Assembly: GCA_017483405.1 (NCBI GenBank)
Contig: JAFUWP010000335.1
Coordinates: 1-7,545 of the forward strand
From: Oscillospiraceae bacterium
GTDB lineage: Bacteria > Bacillota > Clostridia > Oscillospirales > Ruminococcaceae
DNA: 7,545 nt
Direction of reading: 5' to 3'
Shown here: piece after piece, positions 1 to 5,898 of the stretch
Numbering within the stretch: the first letter of the stretch is position 1
Layout of the letters: each line of letters starts with the position of its first letter
Notes under the pieces: model-generated
What the model was told of the DNA's origin: nothing
Database searches by the model: none
The model's input: the letters and a program-made list of their open reading frames with translations, nothing else
Program-made: the position numbers and the translations under genes

Positions 1-656
1 GGAATTCCGGATTTTTCCTCCAGAATCCGCACACCGTCCGAAAACAGAGACTTATCCCCGCGGAACTGATTCACAATCATGCCTTTCATGAATGCACGTT
101 CTTCAGGTTCTAAGAGATGCAGCGTTCCCAGAAGCTGGGCGAACACCCCTCCCCTGTCGATATCGCCAATCAGCAGAACAGGCGATTTCACCAGCTTTGC
201 AAGCCCCATATTGACAATATCATCTCTGTCGAGATTCAGTTCTGCCGGACTGCCTGCACCCTCGATGACGATAATATCCTGCTGTGAAGCCAATTCCTGA
301 TATGCTGTCATAATCTCCGGAATAAGTTGTTTTCTGTATCTGAAATATTCCGATGCTGTCATATTTCCCCGAACTCTGCCGTTTACGATAACCTGCGAGC
401 CAACATCAGTTGTCGGTTTGAGCAGTACCGGATTCATCAGCACAGACGGCCTGATTCCTGCGGATTCTGCCTGCATTGCCTGCGCTCTGCCGATTTCAGA
501 GCCGTCCTCTGTAATATAAGAATTTAAAGCCATATTCTGCGATTTGAACGGCGCGGCAGAATAACCATCCTGCATGAAAATTCTGCATAATCCGGCTGTC
601 AGAAAGCTTTTTCCGACATTCGACATTGTACCCTGCAACATGATGACTTTAGCCAT
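1..656 (-). CDS. cobQ: Cobyric acid synthase, N-terminal part (cut by window edge)
   Basis: Also called CbiP. This glutamine-dependent ligase amidates side chains b, d, e and g of adenosylcobyrinic acid a,c-diamide in the cytoplasm to give cobyric acid. The 218 complete residues visible are the ATP-binding synthetase domain. They include the P-loop GTMSNVGKS (about 9-17), the family signature PFKSQNMALNSYIT (36-49), EGAGSPAELNL (132-142) and GDIDRGGVFAQLLGT (164-178). The family is about 500 residues long, so the C-terminal glutamine amidotransferase domain with its catalytic Cys lies beyond position 1. The ATG at 656 follows a strong AGGAGGTG and overlaps the end of cobD by 8 bp. The P-loop SNVGKS and the QNMALNS block distinguish it from the related CbiA. 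Confidence 0.96.
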   Translation of the reverse strand, partial: MAKVIMLQGTMSNVGKSFLTAGLCRIFMQDGYSAAPFKSQNMALNSYITEDGSEIGRAQAMQAESAGIRPSVLMNPVLLKPTTDVGSQVIVNGRVRGNMTASEYFRYRKQLIPEIMTAYQELASQQDIIVIEGAGSPAELNLDRDDIVNMGLAKLVKSPVLLIGDIDRGGVFAQLLGTLHLLEPEERAFMKGMIVNQFRGDKSLFSDGVRILEEKSGI

Positions 657-1680
657 GCAAACACCTCCTGAGTGCGGAAATCAGCACTTGATTTTCTTGA
701 TGATTCCGGACAGCAATTCTATAATAAGTATCATCCAGTCCGGTATAATTGGAACACTCCCGAATCAGAATTTTTTCAGAGAGCAGTTTCGTTTTCAAAT
801 TCGTTTCGGCACGGAACAGAATAAAATTCGCATCTGACGGATAATATTTTATTTTTAATTCAGAGAACGAACTTTGCAGAAATTCCCGTTCCTGCTGAAT
901 CAGTTTCAGAGTTTTTTCCAGATAGTTTTTTTCTTTCAGCACCGAGATTCCGGCAGTCTGCGCCGGAGCGGAAACGCTCCAGAACTGTCCTGTCTGCTGA
1001 ATTTTTCGTGCATGTTCCGGACTTCCGGTCAGCGCATAGCCGAGCCGTAATCCTGCCATGGCATAAATTTTTGTGAACGCTTTCAGAATGATGATATTTT
1101 CATGCATGAAGTTCCGGATACTGATACCGTTCGGAACGAAATCCAGAAAGCATTCATCACAGAGTAATAAAATTTTATTATCATTGCAGATTTCTGCGAT
1201 TCTGCCGAGCAGTTCCGCCGGAATGCATCTGCCTGTCGGATTGTTCGGATGACACAGAATCAGCATATCTGTATCAGGTGTGAGCGCGTTCAGAAACGAT
1301 TCCGTCAATAAGAAACTATTTTTCTCGTCAAGCAGATATTCTGTTATGGAACATTGATTCTCAGTCAAGGCTTTCCGGTATTCTCCGAATGCCGGCGCAC
1401 AAATCAGAGCTTTTTCCGGACGGAATGCCTGTACAATCCGATAAAGCAAATCATCCGCGCCATTTCCGCAGATAATCTTTTCCGCCGGATAATTTTCATG
1501 CTCCGAAATAGCTTTTCTTAAATCTATACAGTACGGGTCAGGATAATGCTCCCATAAATCAGAATTATCAAAAACGGCTTGACGGACAGATTCCGGCAAT
1601 CCCAGAGGATTCAGATTCGCGGAAAAATCATACTCAACCGGATTTGCGAAAATATTTCCGCCGTGCTGTTCTGCTGTCAT
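649..1680 (-). CDS. cobD: Threonine-phosphate decarboxylase CobD
   Basis: This PLP enzyme of aminotransferase fold type I decarboxylates L-threonine O-3-phosphate to (R)-1-amino-2-propanol O-2-phosphate, the linker that CbiB attaches to cobyric acid. The 343-residue length is normal. Visible motifs are DFSANLNPLG (about 18-27), GNGADDLLY (72-80), HPNNPTGR (144-151), the cofactor-binding Asp in CDECFLDF (D175), the predicted Schiff-base lysine in AFTKIYAMAGLRLGY (K204) and a C-terminal RIAVRN block (321-326). The frame opens 26 codons further upstream (1758), but that part lies inside cbiB and only the ATG at 1680 has a ribosome binding site. That start gives an ATGA overlap with the cbiB stop. 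Histidinol-phosphate aminotransferase is the close relative to exclude; the operon context and the N-terminal NLNPLG favour CobD. Confidence 0.95.
   Translation of the reverse strand: MTAEQHGGNIFANPVEYDFSANLNPLGLPESVRQAVFDNSDLWEHYPDPYCIDLRKAISEHENYPAEKIICGNGADDLLYRIVQAFRPEKALICAPAFGEYRKALTENQCSITEYLLDEKNSFLLTESFLNALTPDTDMLILCHPNNPTGRCIPAELLGRIAEICNDNKILLLCDECFLDFVPNGISIRNFMHENIIILKAFTKIYAMAGLRLGYALTGSPEHARKIQQTGQFWSVSAPAQTAGISVLKEKNYLEKTLKLIQQEREFLQSSFSELKIKYYPSDANFILFRAETNLKTKLLSEKILIRECSNYTGLDDTYYRIAVRNHQENQVLISALRRCLHG
662..669 (-). promoter_or_regulatory. Ribosome binding site of cobQ
   Basis: AGGAGGTG on the coding strand, 5 nt before the ATG at 656. It lies inside the last codons of cobD and fixes the cobQ start. 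Confidence 0.85.
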
Positions 1681-2642
1681 AATAACCTCCTGAAAATCAG
1701 AATTCTGATGATAACTGCAATTATTAGCATCAGTATCGCCGTCAGATACATGAGCCAATTCGTCCGGCGGATGTCTTCGTTCTCAACAGGACGGTCATCA
1801 TCTCCGATATACTCTTTTTTATGAAGTTCGCCGAAATAATACGCATCTCCGGCAAGCCGAACATGCAATGCACCGGCACAGACAGATTCCGTCTGTGCGG
1901 AATTAGGACTTGCATGTTTTCTTCTGTCACGTTTCCAGATTCGATAAGCGTTTCTGCTGTCCAGTTTCAGAACCGGACAGACGGCAATCATCAAGAGCGC
2001 GGTAAATCTGGACGGGATAAAATTCAGAACATCATCAAACTTCGCTGGAAATCTGCCAATGTCGATATATTTTTCATTCCGATAGCCAAGCATAGAATCC
2101 ATCGTATTGACGGCTTTATAGAAGCATCCGCCGACTGCACCGCCAAAAGCCATATAGAACAGCGGAGCAGTCACGCCATCGGAAGTATTTTCGGCAACCG
2201 TTTCGACAGCGGCTCGGATAATTCCGGCATCATCCAGAACGGCGGTATCTCGGCCGACAATCATAGAAACGGCTTTTCTTGCGGATTCGGTATCATGATT
2301 CTGAAACGCCCTGTAGACTTTCATACTCTCATCACGAAGACACCGCGCCGCAAGCATATAGTAATATAAAACACTTTCCGCCAGAATCCCCAGAATCAGA
2401 TTGATATGATAGCAAATCATCAGCAGAACCGCCGGAATCCCTGCCGAGCATAATATCACAATTATCGCCAGAACCGCTCCGCCGAACCGCAGATTCTGAA
2501 AATGCTTTCTGACCTGTTTTTCCAGATAAGCAATCAGATTTCCAATCAGCCGGATGGGATGCGGCATCGAATACGGGTCGCCGAAAACGGCATCAAGCGC
2601 AAAGCCAATGATGAAAGGCAGTGCCGGAATCAAATAGTTCAT
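1677..2642 (-). CDS. cbiB: Adenosylcobinamide-phosphate synthase CbiB
   Basis: Integral membrane enzyme (CobD in the Pseudomonas naming) that condenses adenosylcobyric acid with aminopropanol phosphate to form adenosylcobinamide phosphate. The 321 residues match the family length. Landmarks are the N-terminal GDPYSMPHPIRLIG (21-34), the central signature running through IVGRDT (128-133) and VETVAENTSDGVTAP (146-160), FYKAVNTMDSMLGY (174-187), FPAKFDDVLNFIPSR (198-212) and SPNSAQTESVCAGAL (245-259). Hydrophobic stretches near residues 5-20, 54-98, 160-172, 212-225 and 294-316 are likely membrane segments. The ATG at 2642 overlaps the stop of the preceding phosphatase gene in ATGA and follows GGAGGAA by a few bases. 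It is directly followed by cobD, whose product it uses. Confidence 0.97.
   Translation of the reverse strand: MNYLIPALPFIIGFALDAVFGDPYSMPHPIRLIGNLIAYLEKQVRKHFQNLRFGGAVLAIIVILCSAGIPAVLLMICYHINLILGILAESVLYYYMLAARCLRDESMKVYRAFQNHDTESARKAVSMIVGRDTAVLDDAGIIRAAVETVAENTSDGVTAPLFYMAFGGAVGGCFYKAVNTMDSMLGYRNEKYIDIGRFPAKFDDVLNFIPSRFTALLMIAVCPVLKLDSRNAYRIWKRDRRKHASPNSAQTESVCAGALHVRLAGDAYYFGELHKKEYIGDDDRPVENEDIRRTNWLMYLTAILMLIIAVIIRILIFRRLL
1684..1691 (-). promoter_or_regulatory. Ribosome binding site deciding the cobD start
   Basis: AGGAGGTT on the coding strand a few bases before the ATG at 1680, within the final Arg-Arg-Leu codons of cbiB. The alternative ATG at 1758 has no comparable site. Confidence 0.85.
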
Positions 2643-3184
2643 AGTTCCTCCAGAATTTTGATTTTATGTTCCGACCAGTCCGCGAGATACCCTGCACCAT
2701 TCGGAACTTGATAATCATAATAATTTCCGCCTGCGAACTCCGACAGAATCGACATGATTGTTCCGCCGTGAACGATATAGGCGATTCTTCCGGAATCGGG
2801 CAGAGTTTCCCGAAAAGCTTTCACGCATCGTTCGCGGAATTCCTGCGGATGTTCGCCGTTCGGGAAAGGCATCATTCCGCCGGAATCAATCCATTTCTGA
2901 TATAACGGATTCTGATTCAGTTCCTGATAATTTTTCCCCTCGAAATCTCCGAAATCGCATTCCCGAAAATCCGGAATAATCTGCATTTTCTTTTCTGGAT
3001 AGAGAAGTTCCGCCGTCTGGATACAGCGTTTCAGCGGACTGACAAGAATTTTATCACAATCGGGATAATTTCTTTTTTTCAGAACGGCGATTCCTTCCGG
3101 ACAAAGAGACTCATCTGTTTTTCCGATATAGCGATGTTTCAGATTTCCCTTAGTACTTCCGTGACGGATGAAAATCAGCTCCAT
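2639..3184 (-). CDS. cobC: Histidine phosphatase, probable alpha-ribazole phosphatase CobC
   Basis: Histidine-phosphatase (phosphoglycerate mutase-like) protein of 181 residues. In this context it most likely removes the 5'-phosphate from alpha-ribazole phosphate or adenosylcobalamin phosphate, the final step of nucleotide loop assembly. The catalytic RHG motif is at 7-9 (H8), the FRECDFGDFEGK block with its acidic residues at 73-84, and the second histidine in VHGGTIMSIL at 138-147 (H139). The frame is open up to 3262, but the ATG at 3184 is the correct start: AAAGGAGA sits 6 nt before it, while the in-frame ATG at 3190 would be directly against that site. It overlaps the end of the cobU-like gene by 10 bp and is followed by cbiB. 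The superfamily is broad, so the substrate rests on the operon context. Confidence 0.9.
   Translation of the reverse strand: MELIFIRHGSTKGNLKHRYIGKTDESLCPEGIAVLKKRNYPDCDKILVSPLKRCIQTAELLYPEKKMQIIPDFRECDFGDFEGKNYQELNQNPLYQKWIDSGGMMPFPNGEHPQEFRERCVKAFRETLPDSGRIAYIVHGGTIMSILSEFAGGNYYDYQVPNGAGYLADWSEHKIKILEEL
2645..2651 (-). promoter_or_regulatory. Ribosome binding site of cbiB
   Basis: GGAGGAA on the coding strand just before the ATG at 2642, encoded by the Glu-Glu codons that end the cobC frame. Confidence 0.75.
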
Positions 3185-3567
3185 AGGCATTCTCCTTTGA
3201 TGACTGCCGGAATTCCGCAGATGATGCGGATTACTTTTTCGGCACGTTCCGCAAGCAGACATGAAGATTTTCCGCAGGCTTCACGCCAGAACCGTTCAGA
3301 TTTCTCAAGCGGAATGATTCCGCATCCGATTTCATTTGTGATGACAATACAGTCCGGATTTTCCTGAATGAGCCGTTCCGTAAATGCCAGAGGGTCGGCA
3401 TTTTCTTTACAAAGTTTCTGAATCAAAATATGATAATTCCGGATGCATTTTGCATTCTGAAAATTTTCAGTTTCAGAAGCATCCAGAATATCTGCATCTG
3501 AAAGCCTGAAATATTTTTTCACAAATTCTGTTTTTCCGGCGCATGTACCGCCGATGACAAGTATCAT
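3175..3567 (-). CDS. Short CobU-like P-loop protein lacking the guanylylation histidine segment
   Basis: A 130-residue homolog of CobU, against about 170-180 for the family. It keeps the N-terminal Walker A loop GGTCAGKTEF (6-15), the NEIGCGIIP block (78-86), an SERFWREACGK segment (90-100) and the C-terminal CGIPAVIKGE (117-126). Between the P-loop and NEIG only about 60 residues remain. The RI..H..R segment that carries the GMP-accepting histidine in CobU, and the LLEC motif, are not recognisable. It is therefore unlikely to be a complete kinase/guanylyltransferase. It starts at 3567 in an ATGA overlap with the cobS stop, with GGAGG 10 nt upstream, and overlaps cobC by 10 bp. The frame is intact with good coupling signals, so it looks like a maintained gene, not a decayed one. 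I recall similar short paralogs in other clostridial B12 operons. The role is unknown; a nucleotide-dependent partner of CobU or CobS is a guess. Confidence 0.85.
   Translation of the reverse strand: MILVIGGTCAGKTEFVKKYFRLSDADILDASETENFQNAKCIRNYHILIQKLCKENADPLAFTERLIQENPDCIVITNEIGCGIIPLEKSERFWREACGKSSCLLAERAEKVIRIICGIPAVIKGECLWS
3191..3198 (-). promoter_or_regulatory. Ribosome binding site deciding the cobC start
   Basis: AAAGGAGA on the coding strand, 6 nt before the ATG at 3184. It is made from the Lys-Gly-Glu codons at the end of the cobU-like gene, with the same sequence and spacing as the site before cobS. Confidence 0.85.
3191..3221 (-). repeat. 31-bp direct repeat, copy 2 (3' end of cobU-like gene)
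   Basis: Matches 4344-4374 at 28 of 31 positions. Fourteen identical bases (tctcctttgatgac on the plus strand) are followed by four variable ones and then thirteen identical ones. It encodes CGIPAVIKGE and contains the ribosome binding site of the downstream cobC gene. Confidence 0.9.
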
Positions 3568-4337
3568 ATCTGAAATACCTCCATGATTTTTTCTGACAGT
3601 ACTGCTGATGCCAGAATTCCCAGTTCACAAATCTGAAGAAACCAGCCGGCAGTATCGCCTGTAATGCCTCCGAAAGCTTTATATGCAAATTTTCTGTAAT
3701 ATAAAAATATCAGCAAAGAAATAATTGTACAGCTGATTCCCTGCACAGGTGAAATCAGCATCATTCCGATACAGGATAATATGATTATCATACCAAGCGT
3801 TATGAGTGTGATTTTCCGATGTGCCGGAAGTACAAAATTTTGCAGAGTGCCTTGTTTTTTCGCGGATTTGAACAGTACAGCAGAAAGTCCGCTCAACGCT
3901 CTGGAAAGCACAAATCCACAGCCGATAAGTCCGGCAGTTCTAATAGAAACAACTTCTGTATAGAATCCGGTCTGTAACAGCAGATAAATTCCCAGATACA
4001 TCACGGCAAATGCACCGACATGCGAATCTGACATGATTTCTAGCTTTCTTTCTCTTGATGCATAGGAAGATTTCGCATCCGTGACATCGCAGAAACCGTC
4101 AAGATGAATTCCTCCGGTAATCAGAATCGGAATCCATACGGAAATCACCGCGAACAGCATCTGTCCGATACTGAGCCGGAAACAAAGCCATCTCCAGAAT
4201 AACAATACTGCTCCGATAACTGCGCCAATCAGCGGAAAGAAACAAAGTGCATACCGGCGGTTTTCCTCGTTCCAGTCGACTTTAGGGACAGGAATTCTGG
4301 AATACATCAGAAATGCAGAGCATAATGATTTCAGCAT
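3564..4337 (-). CDS. cobS: Adenosylcobinamide-GDP ribazoletransferase (cobalamin synthase) CobS
   Basis: Membrane enzyme that joins adenosylcobinamide-GDP with alpha-ribazole or its 5'-phosphate to make adenosylcobalamin (phosphate), releasing GMP. The 257 residues fit the family. Key motifs are the N-terminal YSRIPVP (12-18), the acidic metal-binding signature GGIHLDGFCDVTDA (75-88), RKLEIMSDSHVGAFAV (97-112) and the C-terminal GGITGDTAGWFLQICEL (223-239). Long hydrophobic stretches around 29-75, 106-122, 131-153, 175-214 and 233-248 indicate a multi-pass protein. The frame is open to 4379, but the ATG at 4337 is preceded by AAAGGAGA at 6 nt and begins at the conserved MLKSL..AFLMYSRIP start. 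It overlaps cobU by 7 bp, placing it directly after the enzyme that makes its GDP-activated substrate. Confidence 0.96.
   Translation of the reverse strand: MLKSLCSAFLMYSRIPVPKVDWNEENRRYALCFFPLIGAVIGAVLLFWRWLCFRLSIGQMLFAVISVWIPILITGGIHLDGFCDVTDAKSSYASRERKLEIMSDSHVGAFAVMYLGIYLLLQTGFYTEVVSIRTAGLIGCGFVLSRALSGLSAVLFKSAKKQGTLQNFVLPAHRKITLITLGMIIILSCIGMMLISPVQGISCTIISLLIFLYYRKFAYKAFGGITGDTAGWFLQICELGILASAVLSEKIMEVFQI
3578..3582 (-). promoter_or_regulatory. Ribosome binding site of the cobU-like gene
   Basis: GGAGG on the coding strand, 10 nt before the ATG at 3567. The spacing is slightly long, but the ATGA overlap with the cobS stop also supports reinitiation. Confidence 0.65.
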
Positions 4338-4852
4338 GGAATCTCTCCTTTGATGACAAGCGGAATTCCGCAGACACATTCTATCACAGTATCAGCAATC
4401 TGAGCCGTTTTCTGATTCAGTTCCGCCATAGCGGAGATATACTGCATTGTTTCGGCAGAATAGCTGATTCCGTCCATGCCGACTTCATTCGTGACGATAA
4501 CAAGCATATCTGTCATAGCATGAAGAAAATTCAGATTTTTTATGATTTTTTCAACCGGATAAAAAATTTTATCCTCCTGAAACATTTCATTTGCACAAAG
4601 ATTTCCCATACATTCCAGCAATACGGCAGAATGTTCCGGAAGATTGATTTTATCAATATCGGTATACTGCTCGATTGTGATGAAATTCTTATTCCGGCGC
4701 ATTTCCTGATGACGGGTGATAGCCTGATGCGCATCTTCGCCGAATGGTTTCATAGTCGCGAGATAGTATTTATTTTCGGAAATATTTTGCAGAAGTTTTT
4801 CTGCAAAACTGGATTTTCCGCATTTAGAACCACCGGTAATTAAAATCATCAT
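4331..4852 (-). CDS. cobU: Adenosylcobinamide kinase / adenosylcobinamide-phosphate guanylyltransferase CobU
   Basis: Bifunctional cytoplasmic enzyme that phosphorylates adenosylcobinamide and transfers GMP to adenosylcobinamide phosphate, giving the GDP-activated substrate of CobS. Its 173 residues are the normal length. It has Walker A GGSKCGKSSFAE (7-18) and the AITRHQEMR segment (44-52), whose H48 aligns by eye with the GMP-accepting His46 of Salmonella CobU. It also has LLECM (78-82), TNEVG (121-125) and CGIPLVIKGE (161-170). After NEVG the usual GIVP...R.FRD..GR pattern is replaced by DGISYSAETMQYISAMAELNQ, which I associate from memory with a clostridial CobU type. The start at 4852 overlaps the cobT stop in ATGA. 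There is no strong ribosome binding site nearby (GAAAGG is 14 nt away), so translation probably relies on coupling. A second ATG immediately follows, at 4849. Confidence 0.94.
   Translation of the reverse strand: MMILITGGSKCGKSSFAEKLLQNISENKYYLATMKPFGEDAHQAITRHQEMRRNKNFITIEQYTDIDKINLPEHSAVLLECMGNLCANEMFQEDKIFYPVEKIIKNLNFLHAMTDMLVIVTNEVGMDGISYSAETMQYISAMAELNQKTAQIADTVIECVCGIPLVIKGEIPC
4344..4351 (-). promoter_or_regulatory. Ribosome binding site deciding the cobS start
   Basis: AAAGGAGA on the coding strand, 6 nt before the ATG at 4337, within the Lys-Gly-Glu codons near the end of cobU. It excludes the upstream in-frame ATG at 4379. Confidence 0.85.
4344..4374 (-). repeat. 31-bp direct repeat, copy 1 (3' end of cobU)
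   Basis: Matches 3191-3221 at 28 of 31 positions and encodes CGIPLVIKGE. It includes the cobS ribosome binding site. The rest of the two cobU genes is far more diverged than this segment. Confidence 0.9.
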
Positions 4853-5898
4853 GATTGTTCCGTATACCTTTCTATTGCAATCTCCTCGAATGTATGGGAA
4901 TTTCTGTACAGCGCAAGCGCACTGTCCAGCAGAGGGAGCAGTAACAATCCACCCGTTCCTTCGCCGAGTCGTAATCCGGCATGAATCACCGGATGCAGAT
5001 GTATCATCTCAAGCAGATGTTTTCCGGAAGGTTCTTCAGAAACATGGCTTGGAAGCATGTATTCCGCACAGAGAGGATTCAGCTCACAGGCAAATACTGC
5101 CGATACGGCAGAAATCACGCCGTCAATCACAACCGGAATCTGATAATATGCACCACCCAGAAATAGTCCCATCATACCAGCGATTTCCAGACCGCCGAGC
5201 TTTGCAAGCAAATCCAGCGGATGATTTTTATCCGGCTGATGAAGTGTAATTACCTGTTCAATCACATGAATTTTCCGTTCCAGAGCCTCTGTTGATAAGC
5301 CTGCACCTCTGCCGGTAACTTCACGGGGAGATTTATCCAGCAGTACAGAAGCCAGCGCACTTGTCGGCGTGGTATTGCCGATTCCCATTTCTCCGGTAAT
5401 CAAAAGCTGAACACCTTGTTTTTTCAAATCTCTGACAATATCCATGCCGATACAGATTGCCTTTTCTGCCTGTTCCGAAGTCATGGCAGGTTCTTTTGCA
5501 AGATTCGCTGTTCCGTAAGCGACTTTTCTCCGGAGCAGTTTGGGATGTTCCACATCCGTCAGCATTCCAATATCGACAGCGAGCACATCTGCATGACAGG
5601 AATCTGCGATGGCATTCACATTGGAAGTTCCGTCCGCGATAGCATACGCGCATACGGCGGTAACTTCACTTCCAGTCTGGGTAACACCTTCCTGCACGAC
5701 ACCGTGGTCAGCGCAGAACACAACCGCCGTCCGCCTGTCGATAGTTACGTTATCCGTACCCTGAACGGATGCGATTTTCTGAATCATGTGTTCCAGTTCT
5801 CCGAAGCTCCCGAGCGGTTTTGCAACGGAATCCCATCTTTTTTTAGCTGAGAGAAATGCTGTTTTATCCGGTGGCTTAATGTTTTGAATTCTGTTCAT
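4849..5898 (-). CDS. cobT: Nicotinate-nucleotide:dimethylbenzimidazole phosphoribosyltransferase CobT
   Basis: Transfers phosphoribose from nicotinate mononucleotide to the lower-ligand base, typically 5,6-dimethylbenzimidazole, to form alpha-ribazole 5'-phosphate. The 349 residues are the usual length. Visible motifs are KPLGSFGELE (27-36), CADHGVVQEGVT (62-73), GEMGIGNTTPTSA (169-181), TGRGAGL (195-201), SHVSEEPSGK (284-293) and LRLGEGTGG (309-317). E313 in the last motif corresponds to the catalytic glutamate of the family. The frame is open to 5934, but the ATG at 5898 has AGAAGGGA 6 nt upstream and forms an ATGA overlap with the cbiA stop. The enzyme family accepts various benzimidazoles and other bases, so the actual lower ligand cannot be read from the sequence. 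Confidence 0.97.
   Translation of the reverse strand: MNRIQNIKPPDKTAFLSAKKRWDSVAKPLGSFGELEHMIQKIASVQGTDNVTIDRRTAVVFCADHGVVQEGVTQTGSEVTAVCAYAIADGTSNVNAIADSCHADVLAVDIGMLTDVEHPKLLRRKVAYGTANLAKEPAMTSEQAEKAICIGMDIVRDLKKQGVQLLITGEMGIGNTTPTSALASVLLDKSPREVTGRGAGLSTEALERKIHVIEQVITLHQPDKNHPLDLLAKLGGLEIAGMMGLFLGGAYYQIPVVIDGVISAVSAVFACELNPLCAEYMLPSHVSEEPSGKHLLEMIHLHPVIHAGLRLGEGTGGLLLLPLLDSALALYRNSHTFEEIAIERYTEQS

Noticed and set aside
1..656. Small plus-strand frames at 79-300 and 327-527
   Set aside because: The minus strand here reads continuously as the CobQ N-terminal domain with all expected motifs.
1821..2369. 182-codon plus-strand open frame opposite cbiB
   Set aside because: It is antisense to highly conserved CbiB motifs, has no recognisable protein features, and is explained by codon bias on the real strand.
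3184..3262. N-terminal extension of the phosphatase to an ATG at 3262
   Set aside because: The extra residues lie wholly over the cobU-like gene and show no family similarity. The ribosome binding site supports 3184, where the protein begins directly before the RHG motif.
3175..3567. Short cobU-like gene as a pseudogene or assembly error
   Set aside because: The frame is intact, starts in an ATGA overlap with a ribosome binding site, ends with conserved CobU sequence and overlaps the next gene neatly. The missing part is internal with no frameshift trace.
4555..4575. A/T-rich run that could suggest a terminator
   Set aside because: It lies inside conserved cobU coding sequence, and I see no GC-rich hairpin next to it.
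4313..4843. 176-codon plus-strand frame covering nearly all of cobU in antisense
   Set aside because: Composition is Phe/Ile/His-rich without domains. It mirrors the codon use of cobU and has no ribosome binding site that I could see.
5416..5850. 144-codon plus-strand frame opposite cobT
   Set aside because: It is a shadow of conserved CobT sequence with no independent coding evidence.
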